Source of the DNA: Zea mays
Lineage: Eukaryota > Streptophyta > Magnoliopsida > Poales > Poaceae
Reading direction: 5' to 3'
Assembly (NCBI RefSeq): GCF_902167145.1
Contig: NC_050096.1
Location: forward strand, 77,682,683-77,746,682
DNA: 64,000 nt
Part shown: one piece after another, positions 1-12,507 of the stretch
How positions within the stretch are numbered: position 1 is the first letter of the stretch
Layout: each line of letters starts with the position of its first letter
Position numbers and translations under genes: made by a program
Notes under the pieces: generated by a model
What the model was told of the DNA's origin: nothing
Seen by the model: only the letters and a program-made list of their open reading frames with translations
Databases searched by the model: none

Positions 1-1670
1 TTTCAGGAAATAAAAATCTAAAATTATTTTTAGGATAAAAATAAATATGATAAGCTTAGAAAATTCATAACTTGATGAATTTAGCTCCAAATTGATTCAT
101 TCTAGTGGGATTAATTTTGTTTAAGTATTGTTTATTACCTAGTACATTTGTCTAACCATGAAACTTGATTTAAAATTATTCACATGAATAACTCTATTCT
201 AGGTATTAAATAACTTCAGAAATTCCTAACTTAATAACCGTAGCTCCGAATTTAGTGGTTCTTGTTTCTACGATCTCGTAGCTTCGCGTAGATTAATATT
301 ATGCAGTTTGTTCTTATGTTTGGTGTGATGTTAATTTAGCCTACACCATGTTTGTCAGTATTGCTACGAATAGCGGTGAGGTTACGAGTCACCTGGAGAG
401 CAAGTTGGTACCTGGAATCTCAAGTCCCAGGCAAGTTGTGCCCTTGATCACTTCTTTTTACCCACTCATGTTCTAATTAATCATAATGATTTGCATAGGT
501 TAATTTTGATGGGACCAAATAGGTTACCCTAGTTTGACTATCTTTATACCTTGTTCACCACTGGATTTTTGGGTAGTACCTGCTATTGCTTTATGTGGTT
601 TTGGGTATAGGGATACATTTTATTCATGATTATCTTTTATTATCAGTTATTATTTACTGTTCATGATAAGATCATTATGTTAATTGGAACATGGAGAACC
701 ACCCGGGAAAACAGTGCTACCACATGGGTTTAATGGGACACCCTTGGCTGATTAATTAGGAAAGCTAGTAGATGACTACCTTACCCGAAAGAGGCAAGGG
801 CAGTAGGAGAGTGGTCAGTGTAGGGAGGCCCTTGGGATGATTTTGCTGCGATGGCGGTCATGCGAGGGATTCCTGCATTGGAGCTTCCTATAAACTGTAG
901 CGGGTTTTCTGAAGCTAGTGGAACTTTGTAAAGGCCTCGTAGTGTTACCCTGCCTCGCCTCCTCGGTAGAGGTGTATGGGATTGGCCGTCTCTTGGCAGA
1001 TGGGTAACATGACTTGTTGGTAAAGATGCGCAACCTCTGCAGAGTGTAAAACTGGTATACTAGCCGTGCTCACGGTCATGAGCAGCTCGGACACTCACAT
1101 GATTAAATTATGGAACTTAAACTCAATTTGTCATATGCATTGCATCGTAGGTGAGGTTGTTAATTTTGTTCTACTACTTAATTGGGTTGGTACTTACTTA
1201 TACTTAGTAATTGCTAATAAAATTTTGACCAACTTTAAAAGCAATGCTCAGCTCTAACCATCCTATTTGGTAAGCCTTACACTTCACGTGAGCTCCCACC
1301 TTTGGCGAGTTCATGCACATTATTCCCCACAACTTGTTGAGCGATGGACGTATGTGATCTCACTCTTGCTGTCTCACACCCCCCCACAGGTCAAGATCAG
1401 GTACCACAGGATGAGGTGCATGGAGGATGTTGTGATGTGTTCGTGAGAGGTCTAGGTCGTCGTCTCCCAGTCAACTTTGGGTTGCTGGACCGTTGTCTCC
1501 TTTTGATGTAATTATTTATTTATTTATTTTGTATAGAACTCCTATTATATAGTAAAGATGTGACATTCGATCCTGTGCCATGATTCATCATATGTGTGAG
1601 ACTTGGTCCCAGCACACCTGGTGATTATGTTCGCGCCCGGGTCTTGGTGCTCCGAAACCCGGGTGTGACA
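1..1670 (-). mobile_element. Partial LTR of a Tekay/Del-like Ty3 retrotransposon
   Basis: This non-coding stretch ends at 1670 in GTGTGACA. Read on the - strand it therefore opens with TGTCACACCCGGGTTTCGG, the kind of start found in Tekay/Del chromovirus LTRs. It interrupts the RNase H region of the Ty3 element at 1671-4575 in mid codon, as expected for an insertion edge. The other end lies left of the window, so neither the full length nor the target duplication (candidate CCATC at 1671-1675) can be checked. No ORF in it resembles a retroelement protein, so either a very long LTR or a solo LTR fits. The family assignment is from memory and only moderately sure. Confidence 0.5.
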
Positions 1671-3926
1671 CCATCGCAGAATACTGTCCAAGCTTCGGCA
1701 TCTTTACTTGCTTCTTCTTCCTGAGCCCTAGGCGTCCAGTCAGCAATGAAGTCTGCTAACGCCTAGGACTGAATCGAAGATCTATGCACATAATCAATGC
1801 AGAACTCATTGAGTTCTGCAGCCCATTTTCCAACCCTTCCAGTAGCTTCTCTATTTCTCATAATATCCTTCAATGGTTGTGAGGAAGGGACAATTATATT
1901 GTATGCTTGAAAATAATGCCGAAGCTTCCTGGAAGCCATCAAAACAGCATACAGCACCTTCTCCAATTCTATATAATTTTTCTTTGATAAACTAAGAACT
2001 TCGGAGACAAAGTATATTGGGGCTTGCTTTTTTGACTTGCCCTTCAAACTTCTCTTGGACAAGTGCCGCACTTACCGCTGAGTGCGAAGCTACCACATAT
2101 AACAATAGAGGAGCCCCTGGCGTTGGTGGAGTTAATGTCGTTAGGTCTATCAAATACTGCTTCAGCTCGTCGAAGGCTTTCTGCTGAACTGGTCCCCATT
2201 GAAAAACTTTGGCTGACTTCAGCACTTCAAAAAATGGTAGACTTCTCTCTGCTGATCTAGATATGAATCGGTTCAGAGATGCAAGTCTTCCCGTCAGCCG
2301 TTGAGCCCCCTTCTTTGTGCTTGGTGGTTCCATTTGAAGAATAGCTTCGATTTTATTTGGATTAGTCTCAATCCCTTTTGTTGAAACTAGGTAACCAAGG
2401 AATTTCCCCTTCTTTACTCCGAAAACACACTTTTCTGGATTCAGCTTTAGACCAGCCTGTCTAAAATTAGCGAAAGTCTCCTGCAGATCAGCAATGTGAT
2501 TCTCTTGCTTCGTGCTTTTTACAATGATATCATCAACATAAGTTAGCACATTTCTGCCTATCTGAGAATGAAGAAACTTCGCTGTCATTCTGCTGAAGCT
2601 TCCTCCAGCATTCTTGAGCCCCTCAGGCATCCGAAGGTAACAATATGTTCCGCTAGGGGTTATGAAGCTGGTTTTTGGCTCATCCTCCTTCTTCATCCAA
2701 ATTTGATGATAGCCTGAATAACAATCCAGCAGACTCATAAGCTCTGATGAAGCTGCTGCATCAACTAGGGAATATATCCTTGGTAATGGGAACTCATCTT
2801 TCGGACAAGCCTTGTTGAGATCGGTAAAACCAATACACATCCTCCATTTGCCATTGGCCTTTTTAACCATAACAGTGTTGGCTAGCCATTTTGGGTACTT
2901 CACTTCTCTGATGACTCTGACGCTAAGGAGTCTTTTTACTTCATTCCGAGCACCTTCGGCCTTGTCATCAGACATTTTCCGAAGCCTCTGCTTTCTGGGT
3001 CTAAAGGATGGATCAACATTGAGCGAGTGCTCAATAACATCCCTGTTGACTCCACAGAGATCATTAGCTGACCATGCAAATACATCTTTGTTGTTGAACA
3101 GAAACCTTATCAGAGTCTTCTCATGTTCGTCAGACAATTGAGATCTCAATAGCACCTTCTGTTCTGCTGTATCGTCACATAAAAGCATGGGCTTCGACTG
3201 ATCAGCCGAAGCAGCTTTCTCCCTTCTGTACTTGTATTGCTCACAAGCTTCAGCTCCATCTATGTTATGGATTGCTTTTGAATCTGTCCAGTTTCCTTCG
3301 GCCTTTCTGGCAGCTTCCTGACTTCCATGAATGGCAATAGGCCCTTGATCCGAAGGTATCTTCATGCAAAGATATGCTGGATGGAGAATTGCTTCAAAAG
3401 CATTGAGAGTACCACGACCAATGATTGCATTGTAAGGGTACTCCATATCAACAATATCAAACACAACTTGTTCAGTCCTTGTGTTGTTGATAAATCCGAA
3501 GGTTACTGGCATCATGATCTTTCCAAGTGCTACAATCTGTCTTCCTCCGAAGCCACAAAGGGGATGTCTGGTGTCATGGATCTTATCTTCGGGCTCTTGC
3601 ATCTATCTGAAGGCCTTAGCAAATATAATATCTGTTGCACTGCCTGTGTCAACCAAAACATTGTGGACCAGAAATCCTTTGATAACACAAGAGATAACCA
3701 TAGCATCATTATGAGGGTAATCCTTGAGCTGAAGATCCTCTTGGGAGAAGGTAATCGGGATATGAGACCATCTTGACTTGATGAAGGGTCCTTGCACCCC
3801 TACATGTTGTACTATTCTCTGTGCCTCCTTCTTCTGCTTCTTGTTAGCCGGCTCTGAGCATGAACCGTCTGTTATCGGGAGTACAAGCTTTGGAGCCAAA
3901 GCAACTCCAGCTTTGAACGAAGCCAT
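1671..3926 (-). pseudogene. Ty3 pol fragment (protease, RT, RNase H start) of C'
   Basis: Starting at the ATG at 3926, the frame gives a short lysine-rich leader, then an aspartic protease with LVDTGSATDIIF, then RT with YVDDIIVKS and the following RNase H-like region. The domain order is that of Tat-lineage Ty3 pol, where integrase would follow. Breaks: an in-frame TAG near 3603 where the sister copy has CAG; a 1-base expansion in an A run near 2040 that shifts the frame; and a TAG at 1763-1765 that the sister copy also carries (41,254-41,256). After that TAG the RNase H frame stays recognisable up to the LTR at 1670. Not functional. Confidence 0.85.
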
Positions 3927-3969
3927 CAGCTCAGAAAGTGAAAGTGGGTTCACCGGAGGTGGGCGCCAA

Positions 3970-4575
3970 TGTTGGGGACTTGTTCTCAAATACTATGAAT
4001 TAAGAACAAGGCAACACAAAAGAAGGTTAAATGATTAATGCCCTTCGTCCTTCGAAACATTATTTCCCTTAGGATATAACGATCTTCGGACGAAGGCCAT
4101 GAAGGACACACCTTCATCATTATGATATATGATAGTAATAATGAAAAACATATGAAATACAAGAGATAGCGTAAACATTTATATATCATTACTAATTCAT
4201 TCCTATTTTATTAACACGGAAAAATAGAAATGACATTAAATTACAAGTGTACCTTCGGCTTGAGCAAAAGTACAAGCGTGACGTATCCGTGATTACAGGA
4301 TCGCGTGAACAGTACCGGGATACTATTCACCTATTTATAGGCACAGGATGCAACCTACACAAAATTACATTTATGTCCTTTACAATCAACTACAATAATG
4401 ACACAAAACATCATGTGTCTTTAAGTCAATTCATCTTTAAGTCGATTCGACCCTTCATCTTGAGATTTGTCTTTGTGCCGAAGCTTTACAGATAATAGCT
4501 TCAGCGCTTGCTTATGAGAAGACCTTTCGAAGGTGTTCTTTTTGGGATCTTTGGCTACGAAGCATACCCCCAACA
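3970..4575 (-). repeat. 5' LTR of element C' (606 bp)
   Basis: On the - strand it runs from TGTTGGGGGTATGCTTCG to CAAGTCCCCAACA, with the TG/CA ends and inverted TGTTGGGG/CCCCAACA termini of an LTR. It matches the two 626-bp LTRs of element C over its length but is more diverged. A TATAAATAG box lies near 4333-4340 (read on the - strand). The primer-binding site, TGGCGCCCACC, follows immediately at about 3955-3969. Confidence 0.85.
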
Positions 4576-7014
4576 CTGCCCTTTTTCAAGCTGTTGCGGA
4601 AGTCCAGCCCATTCTATTGGACCGAAGAGGCGGAACAAGCCTTTCAAGAATTGAAGCAGCACCTGGTGTCCCTACCAATACTGGTAGCTCCAGAACCTGG
4701 GGAGTCGTTGTATTTATACATCGCGGCGGTTGCAGAAGCGGTGAGCATGGTGCTGGTCGTCAAAAGGACGACACAAGAAGACCAGGTGGCGCTAGAAGGC
4801 CAGGAACCTGAGGGCTCGACAGGGGTGCGGACCGTTCAGAGGCCGGTCTACTACGTCAGCGAGGTCCTCCATGAAGCAAAAGCCAGGTACCTTGAGACGC
4901 ACAAACTCCTTTATGATGTGCTTGTTGCGTCTAGGAAGTTGCGCCACTATTTCCAGGCACGCAGGGTCGTGGTGGTGACCTCCTTTCCGTGAAGGGCCAT
5001 CCTCCACAACTCTAACGCCACAGTCAACATCGCCAAGTGGGCCGTGGAGCTTGCTGAGTTCTAGCTGGACTTCCAGCCTCGCCACGCTATCAAGAGCCAG
5101 GTCCTGGCTGACTTCATCGTGGAGTGGACACCTCCCCCGAGCACTCCTGGGGGTCCGGATCCCGATTTGGACCCCACACCTGCGGAGCCCAGGGGTCCGG
5201 TCTTCACCGAGCCCCACTGGACCCTCTTCTTCGACGGATCCGCCCATCAGCAAGGTGGCGGAGCCGGAGTGGTCCTCATCGACCCAAGTACATGGTGCAC
5301 CTTGAGTTCAAGGCCACCAACAACATGGCGGAATATGAAGCGCTGATCTTCGGCTTGTCTGCGGCCCTATCCCTGGGGATCCGCTAGCTCCTCGTGAAGG
5401 GGACTCCCAGCTGATCATCAAGCAAGTCCACGAGGAGTGTAGCTGCAACGAGCCCAGGCTCGCAGCTTACCTCCTCCACGTAAGGAAGCTGGAAAAAGAC
5501 TTCACGACCCTCGAACTGCAACATGTTCCTCGGGCTGACAACTCGGTGGCAGATGAACTCTCCCAGAGGGCATCAACTTGGGCACCCGTGCCCGAGGGCG
5601 TCTTCAAAAGACGGCTGCTGAGACCCATCGCCCAGCCTGCCGAACTGGACGAAGGGGGCAAGACTAGCACCTTGAAGCTAGCGGTCCCGATGGCGTACCA
5701 TCTATAGAACCCACCTAAGACTGTGTGCTACAACAGGTCCTGCCAACCTTGTAGCGCCGCAGCCAGAGTCTCAGAGTGGTCCCGATGCATGGATCTCTGA
5801 GATCCGGGACTACCTGAAAGAAAACATCCTTCCTAAAGACCATGTAGCCGCAGAGCGCATAGTGTGGTTGGCTAAACGACACACGGTGGTGGAAGGGGAT
5901 CTCTACCGCCGTGGCGCCAATGGTATTCTCATGCAGTGCATCACCCAGGAGGAGGGTTGTGAGTTACTCACGGAGATCCATGGAGGAGAGTGCGGAAGTC
6001 ATTCAGCATCCCACACACTGGTTGGTAAGGCCTTCCGGCATGGCTTTTACTGGCCAACAGCTCTCTAGGATGCAGCTGAGATGGTAAAGTCCTGCAAGGC
6101 GTGTCAGTTCCATGCAAAGCAGATACACACACCAGCTCAGGCTCTGCAGATGATTCCACCCTCCTGGCCATTCACCGTATGGGGGTGGATATCCTGGGAC
6201 CATTCCCCAGGGTCGTCGGCGGGTACTGTTTCCTCTACGTCGCCATCGACAAGTTCACAAAGTGGCCTAAGGCCACCCCTGTGGTTAGCATCACCTAGGG
6301 TGCTGCTGTTGCCTTCCTCAAGTCGATCGTCTGCAGATTCGGTGTCCCAAGCCGTATCATTACGGACAATGAAACCCAGTTTACAAGTCGGCTCTTCCAG
6401 GAGTATTGCGAGGGCATCGACACCCAGCTCTGCTTTGCGTCTGTGGCTCATCCCAAGAGCAACGGCCAGGTAGAGAGGGCAAACACAGAAATCCTCAGGG
6501 GACTCAAGACACACACCTATGACTGCTTGAAAAAGCATGGTGCAAATTGGGTCAACGACCTTCTGTCTGTGCTATGGGGGAACCAGACCACCCCAGCCAA
6601 GCTACCGGGGAGACCCCGTTCTTCCTGGTCTACGGTGCAGAAGCCTGCCTCCCCCGGAAATCCTTATGGGCTCCCCATGGGTCCAGTCGTTTGATGAGTC
6701 TATGCAGGAACAGCTATGGCGTGAGGACGTGGACTTCATCGACGAGCGCAGATGGCAAGCGGCGATCAGAAATGCACGGTACAACTAGGCGCTACCACCA
6801 ACGGTTCGTGCATAGTAGGGAGCTCGGGGTCGGGGACCTAGTCCTAAGGCGAGTACTAAACCGAGAAGGGCTCCACAAACTCTCCCCCAGTTGGGAAGGA
6901 CCCTTCAAGGTGACGGAAGTATGCCGACCCGGGTGTGTCCACCTTGCCACAACTGAAGGAGTGCCTCTTCCCAACCCCTGGAACATAGAGCATCTTCGTA
7001 AGTTCTATCCATAG
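4576..7014 (+). pseudogene. Ty3 pol remnant: RT end, RNase H, integrase
   Basis: The frame opens in the RT connection region (4594-4990, with RPVYYVSEVLHEAKARYLE and RKLRHYFQAR). It continues through RNase H (LFFDGSAHQQGGGAGVV near 5220-5275, NNMAEYEALIFGL near 5325) to an integrase zinc-binding region (HGGECGSHSASH, CKACQFHAKQ, 5980-6120). The catalytic core follows (VDILGPFP near 6185, TDNETQF near 6361, KSNGQVERAN near 6455), then a C-terminal GDLVLRRV / LSPSWEGPFKV segment ending at 7014. At least six frame changes and several stops (for example 4990, 5386, 5705, 6067, 6297 and 6786) split it, so no enzyme can be made. Confidence 0.85.
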
Positions 7015-7865
7015 GAGCAAGTCTGAGGGGTTAAGGTTTCTTCTTTTTGTAACTAGGTTGTGCATATGTGTACGTCAGTCCGGTGAGGTCCGCCCTCATA
7101 AGCCCGGCCTATTGGTCTGCACCCATGCATATCAAGTTATAAAGAAAGGATTTACCCCCCAGTTGTGCTTCTGTGATAGTTTTATTCTGCTATAGTTTCT
7201 AGATATTATTTTTTATCTAACTCACACATACAGTTCCCACCCTTGCTGGTATGATGACATTCGAATTGAATAAGCCAGGCTTGCAGTTTGGGACCCCTAT
7301 CCTGATACAGGGGGTCCGGCAACCTGCGGGTCCGGTTCTAGAGAATGGGCGCTTGTTTCCTGGAGTAGTCCGGGGCTGTGTAGCCGCTTAGCCTGGTCTC
7401 GTACCCTAAGCTTGCACCTCCACCACTCTGCAACAGGTGCTATTTGGAGCTGTGATCTTGTAGGTCCGGGCATAAGGCTTGGTTTCCTAGGCTAAATCCT
7501 GCAGGTCCTGTTGCATGAATCAAAGGATGGCAGATACCAGACGATGGGTCCTATGGGTGTGCTACTAACACTTCCTAGCTGAAGCTGTGTACAGGTCCAG
7601 GTCCTAGTCGAGACTACCTCCTAGGGGTCGGGTCACCAACTCTTTCTTAGGTATACTGGTATCCAGCCTCGACACGTCGAGCCTACATCCCAGGGGGGCC
7701 AAGTACCAGGGAGGAGTTGGTAACGCCACACACAGCAAGGACAAATAGCATACAGATAAGTGCTAATACTGCTTGATAAATAGTACTCAAAAGTATCTTA
7801 CAAAACCAAAAAATATTACAAAGCCGCTTCCCAGCGGGACCCTTGCCTTCTCTCTGCAGATCTAC
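7015..7865. other. Non-coding spacer of element B
   Basis: No ORF resembles a protein. The GGTCCGGG/GGGGTCCGG wording and the lack of homology to pol fit the untranslated stretch between integrase and the antisense gene of a Tat-type element. Nothing regulatory can be named. Confidence 0.5.
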
Positions 7866-10729
7866 CTACTCATCATCAATAGGATCCCACTGGAAGCGTT
7901 CGGCCACCAGTTCTACGACACCTTGTATGCCCTCCTGGGCGGCGTCTTCAGTGTCGGCCACCGGACCCGCGATCACCGGCTCCAAGGAGATGGCCGGGTC
8001 GTGGATCCAGAAGCACGTCAAGATATACTCGATTACTGCCCGGCAGAGCCTGTCGCCCTTGGCCTCCAGGTGGGTGCCGAGAATCTGGTCCAAGCGTCGG
8101 AGGCGGTCGGCGGCGGAGTCCAGCACCGGGAGCGCGTCGGAGATGGACGTCGGCAGCTCTCATCCCTAGTGGCACCAGAGTCGTGCTCGCCTCGCTGGTC
8201 CATGCGGCGATGCGCTGGACCCCAGCGTGATGCTCCGCCTGGAGATCTTCAAGTGCTTTCTTCGTCGCCTCCACCGCCTAGGGGTCCGGTGCCGCCTGCA
8301 CCGCCTGAAATTGCCGGATCCGCTCTTCCAGCGTTATCTCCTTCTCCTCCGCCTCGAGCTCATGCTCGGCCAGCAACTTATCCCGCCTTTGGAACATTTC
8401 CTCCCTGAAGGCGAGATCCTTCTCCCACCAGGCGAGATCCACCTCCCGCCTATCCAGGGATGCATCCTTCTCCTTGAGGTTCTCCTCGGCTAGGGCAATG
8501 TTGCTGGCCTTGTCCTCCAGCTCCCGCTCCCATTTTTGGATCCTCTCCACAGCCGCGGTCTGCTGGATCCGGTGCTCTTCCAGGATTTCATTCATGGCAC
8601 TCAGCTTGGCCCGGAGCTCTATGACGACCTCCTCCCTCTGGTTCAAGGCCTCCTCCCTCTTGGCCAGCCTCTTCTCCTTTCGGCTCGCCTCCAGCTCCCG
8701 GGCATACACCTTCTGGAGGTCCTTTTTGTAATCCTTGCGGTCCCGCTCGAGCTCAGACTGCTCGGAGGCGAACTGGAGGGACGCCGCCTTGGTACGCTCC
8801 TCCAGCTGGGTGCGCCAGTCGTTGAGGCGCTAGTGCTCGGCCTCAAGCGCCTCCCACTCCCGCAGGATCGCTGCCTCAGTCTCATGAAGAGCCTGATGGG
8901 CACGAGACAGCACCCGGGGGAGGGGAACCGACACTGCTTCTGGCTCGGCGCCCAAAGACCACCTCCGTCTCCTCCAGAGTGGGCGGCGGAATGGAGCTGG
9001 ACGCGCCCCCGCGTCACCCTCGATGGTGGCGGTAGGTGCAGTTGGGCCCTCCTCCGCCGCTGCTGACGGTGTACTCGATGGCATCGCCATTGTTGGGGCT
9101 GCGGTAGCCGTCGGCGCAGTTGCAGCAGCCGGGGGCGGACCACCGGCGCCACTCCCAGCAGACGCCTGCTGCTGGAAGCCAGACCCGTCGGGCATGGTAT
9201 CTGGAGGAGGAGGCGCGGCCTTGGGAGCAGAGGGGAGGAAGCCCTGACAAGCAAAGGATGGGTTAAGACCCGTCGACATGATAAATAGACTAATGGAAAA
9301 AAGGGGTACACTCACTTGGGGCCCTGGACTTTCCAGCGACCCTGGAAGCGGGGCGATCGCTGTTGCTACTGTTGCTGCTGCTGTCGTTGCTGCTGCTGCT
9401 GGTGCCTCTAGGGGAGGTTACTCCCAGGTGGTGGTGGCGGCGACGGACCCGACGGTGGTGGTGGTTGTGGTGGCGGCGGACCCGATGTTGGTGGTGGCGG
9501 AGGACTGACGCGCCTCTGCGTGCCCTGGGCCTAGGAACCGGCCTCCTCAGCACCACCAGCAGTCCTCTGACGCTTCTGAGGGGGTCCAAAACAAATGACA
9601 TGTCGGCGCGGCGCAGCCGACGTCGCCTCTCTTCCTCCGACACCCCAGTGCCACCTAGGGCAGAGGAACTGCCTGCAGCCCCTTTGCCCTTGTCCAAGGG
9701 GCGGGGGGCCACGGTGGGGGCACTGGGAGCCACGCTGGCAGGCTGGGGGCCTCCAGCCGGCGCATCGGAGATCCGGATCCCGCGGTGAGGGTCCCGGCCG
9801 CCGGTCTGGTGAACCTCCATGCCGCTCTTGTTGAGGGTTGGCAGCATGGCCAAGATCGTCGTCCTCAACCATGGGTCATCGCAGAGCGCAGGAATGCCCT
9901 GGGGGAGGATCAGGGACTCAGGAATGAAGGACTCACCAGTAATCCCCTTCACCAGGATTTCCAGCTTGTCCCAAGACAGGTCGGTCCCTGACCCACGTTG
10001 GATCCAGCCGATGTCGTTTGGGCCGGTGAACCAGCAACATAGGCGCCCCTCCGCTGCAGCGGCGCGATCCGGCGCTTCAAGAAATCGCCGACCACGTGCA
10101 TCGATGTCAGGCCGCCCGTAGCCAAGCTCTTTATCCTGTCTAGCACGGGCAGGAACTCCGACGCTAGGGATGGCTTGGCCCTCCATTGCTTCCGATCGAG
10201 TGCTGGACTATCGCTCGGCAGGACGAGGCAGTCGTTAGCCTCGGCGCTGGCGATCACCCAGTCGTCGCGCCAGTTTTCCCACCTTGCGCCGCCAAGGGTG
10301 GGGATGTAGGCCACGGCTGAGTCCGACCTTGTCTAGAAGTAGTAGGCGCCGAGGTGGTCCTTAGCCTTCCCAGACTCCACCAACACGAAGAAATGGCAGA
10401 AGAGGGAGGTGCAGGGGGCCACCCCCACGAACATCTCGCAGAGGTGGACGAAGATGGCCGCCTGGAGGATGGAGTGGGGCGTGAGGTGCTGAAGCTGGAG
10501 CCCGAGCTCCTCCAGCAGCAGCTGGAAGAAAGGCGAGATTGGCAGCTCCAACCCACAGGAGAGGTAGGAGACAAACATCACGAACTCCTCGGCGGCGAGA
10601 TCGCCGAGGGGAGTGGCACTGGCGCGGATCCTTCCGGCGAGCGCCGATGCGCTCCACCCGAGCAAGTTGCGCACCAGGTTGAGCGCCCCCCTCAGACTAG
10701 AAACGCTCGGGATGAACTAGCGAAGCCAT
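7866..10729 (-). pseudogene. Antisense gene of element B (Transposase_28-like, coiled coil)
   Basis: This decayed gene runs opposite to pol. From an ATG at 10,729 it meets a stop after about 10 codons. A recognisable region follows (FVMFVSYLSCGLELPISPF, then LTPHSILQAAIFVHLCEMF, about 10,600-10,440), of the type Pfam calls putative gypsy-type transposon (PF04195). Next come a WxxFTGPNDIGWIQRG-like stretch (about 10,030), a proline-, glutamine- and alanine-rich linker (9,800-9,000), a long charged coiled coil rich in E, K, R and Q (8,850-8,280), and a C-terminal segment ending in DDE at 7866. The pieces lie in different frames with stops. Some gaps may be introns, others frameshifts. The function of such antisense genes is unknown; the parallel gene in element C is better preserved. 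Confidence 0.6.
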
Positions 10730-11305
10730 GGCGACTACGGCGGCGCAAAGCAGAAGAGCGTGAATGCAAAGGGGCGCAGAGAGCACGAAGGCGAAAGGGC
10801 ACAGCGATTGGGAGAGAATGCGAAAGCGTAACTGCTGCACGCGAGGTGAATCCCTCTTCAAGGCAGACTCTCCTACTCGTGCCCCGAGACGCTACAGGAA
10901 ATCCCGACCGATGCACACCTGACACCCAGGCGGCCCAGTCTCTGACACGGGGGGCTCGGGCCCACGAGTCATTCTCCTTGGGTGCCGGTTCCTGGGTGCA
11001 GAAAAAGCGAACCGCCGCACGCGCCGGTAGTGCGCTTCCTCAGGGCCGCGACAGAAGACGGAGAAGGTGATTTTTAAACCAATGCAGTGGTATCGAGGCG
11101 CCTCACGCGTGGCCCGGCGAAACTACCAGGCGTGGGGGCCGTGGGTCAGTCAGCCGCGGAGACAAATATGGCAGTTGGCGTGACCGAAGGCGGATTGACG
11201 GGTAGTACGTCAGCAGACGCACGGAAGCGGCGCGCCAAACACCAATCAGGCTATTGGCCCCACCTGCAGGCTCGCATCCTCCCCTGAGGTGGGCCCGGGG
11301 GCCAC
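10730..11305. other. Non-coding stretch between antisense gene and LTR
   Basis: No convincing coding. It would hold the upstream region of the antisense gene and, at its right end, the purine-rich GAGGTGGGCCCGGGGGCC (about 11,285-11,302), which sits where the plus-strand polypurine tract of element B should be. Confidence 0.45.
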
Positions 11306-12507
11306 TATCAGTACTCTAAAACAGGGGTACCCCTTACTACCGTATGAAGACGCAGTACCCACGCGGCTATCTTTAGTCGCGTGGTAAAAGAGTTGTGTGT
11401 GGGACCAGACCATGGCTCGCCCAAGGCTCGGGCGACTACTCTGGGCCAGCGATAGCACCCGACCCCTCCACGTGGATGGTTCCAGGGCCGCCACGTGGCC
11501 AGAGAAGATGATATACTCCAAGATATCAACAGTGAGTTTGGACCCCCATGGGAAAATGTCGGACCCCTGTATATACAGACCGGGCCTCCGGGTACGGTCC
11601 AGGACCCCCACGAGCACAAACCGGACCCTAGGATGGGGTCCGGACCCCTCTATGTGGGGTCCGAGACGCTCACAGCAAGGTCCCGAGATTCTGGGACAGA
11701 GAATACCCAGGCCTTAATCAAGGCCAGGCGGGGGTCTGGAGCCGACACGTGTCCGGACCTTATCGTATACACTTCTGCTCCCCGCCCAGGCGGAGACCCG
11801 ATGTTGCCGCGTGGCCTTCTGCACGTGACATAAGCCAACGGGCTAAGCCTGACGTAAGGCCTCGGGACTGCGCGACCTCTGCATTTATTGCGAATAAGGC
11901 GCACCGCCTGTCCATTCCACTGGCAGGCGATGTGCTGCCTCGGCATTTAATGAGCCCTGTCCATTCCGCTGGCAGGCGGCAACCGGTCCGTTCTGCAGGC
12001 GGCGTGCCTGTCCATTCCATTGGCAGACGGTACACCCATACTGCTGCGTGCACTATGCTCATCATCACTCGCGCGTTACCAAGGAAGCACCCGCCACATA
12101 TCAATACTGCGTGGACTGCGGATATCAAGGCGCCAAGAGATTGCACAGGCGTTAGTTACTCCTATAATATATTCCTTCCATTATGTTTCTGGGCCCACAT
12201 GTCGGGGTTCAGCATCCTTGTATGTGCCTCCCTTGAGCTATAAAAGGGAAGGCACACATCGTTACAAGGCAGGTTCACTCAGATTCTCAGACTCACAAGT
12301 TCATACAAGCTCTCAAGCTCAAAGACTCAATACAACACATATTGGAGTAGGGAATTACGTTCCGGCGGCCTGAACCACTCTAAACTCTCGTGTCCTCGTG
12401 TGTTCTTCCACCTTCCAATAGACAGGCAAAACGCTTAGGCCCCTCCTCATCTTAGGATTTAGGGCGGGTGCGTTCCGCCACCCGGCCGAAGATTTTCCTC
12501 TCTCACA
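11306..12507 (+). repeat. LTR of element B (about 1.2 kb)
   Basis: Follows the polypurine tract. It begins TATCAGTACTCTAAAACAGG, apparently a mutated TG start, and probably ends CTCTCTCACA at 12,507. A strong TATA box, CTATAAAAG, lies at 12,238-12,246, consistent with a U3 promoter and transcription rightwards. Three near-identical CCTGTCCATTCC..TGGCAG..CG boxes (11,907, 11,956, 12,007) precede it. The partner LTR is outside the window, so the right boundary is inferred from the CA end only. Confidence 0.55.
12238..12246 (+). promoter_or_regulatory. TATA box in LTR of element B
   Basis: CTATAAAAG followed by GGAAGGCACACATCG. The transcript start is expected some 30 bp downstream. Confidence 0.55.

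Larger units (their letters stand above)
1671..4575 (-). mobile_element. Ty3/gypsy element C' (gag-less family), 5' part
   Basis: This is the 5' part of a Ty3/gypsy element on the - strand: LTR (3970-4575), primer-binding site, then protease, reverse transcriptase and the start of RNase H, reading leftwards. A Tekay-like LTR cuts it at 1670, and the rest lies outside the window. It has the same architecture and about the same sequence as the complete element at 38,418-48,003. Both open the protease-RT frame within about 50 bp of the LTR, so neither has a gag gene. It was inserted into the RT/RNase H region of element B, whose reading frame resumes at 4576 (candidate target duplication CTGCC, partner outside the window). 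Confidence 0.85.
4576..12507 (+). mobile_element. Ty3/gypsy element B (Tat-like), 3' part
   Basis: A decayed Ty3 retrotransposon on the + strand. The visible order is the end of RT, RNase H, integrase (to 7014), a non-coding spacer, an antisense gene (7866-10,729), a polypurine tract near 11,285-11,305 and one LTR. The 5' half is left of the window because element C' inserted in its RT. A long 3' region with an antisense gene after integrase is typical of the Tat lineage of plant Ty3 elements. Many stops and frameshifts make it the oldest-looking gypsy element here. The family name is not recognised with confidence. Confidence 0.75.

Noticed and set aside
9363..9508. Leucine/valine/tryptophan-rich + strand ORFs
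   Set aside because: They are the complement of the proline/glutamine linker of the antisense gene of element B.
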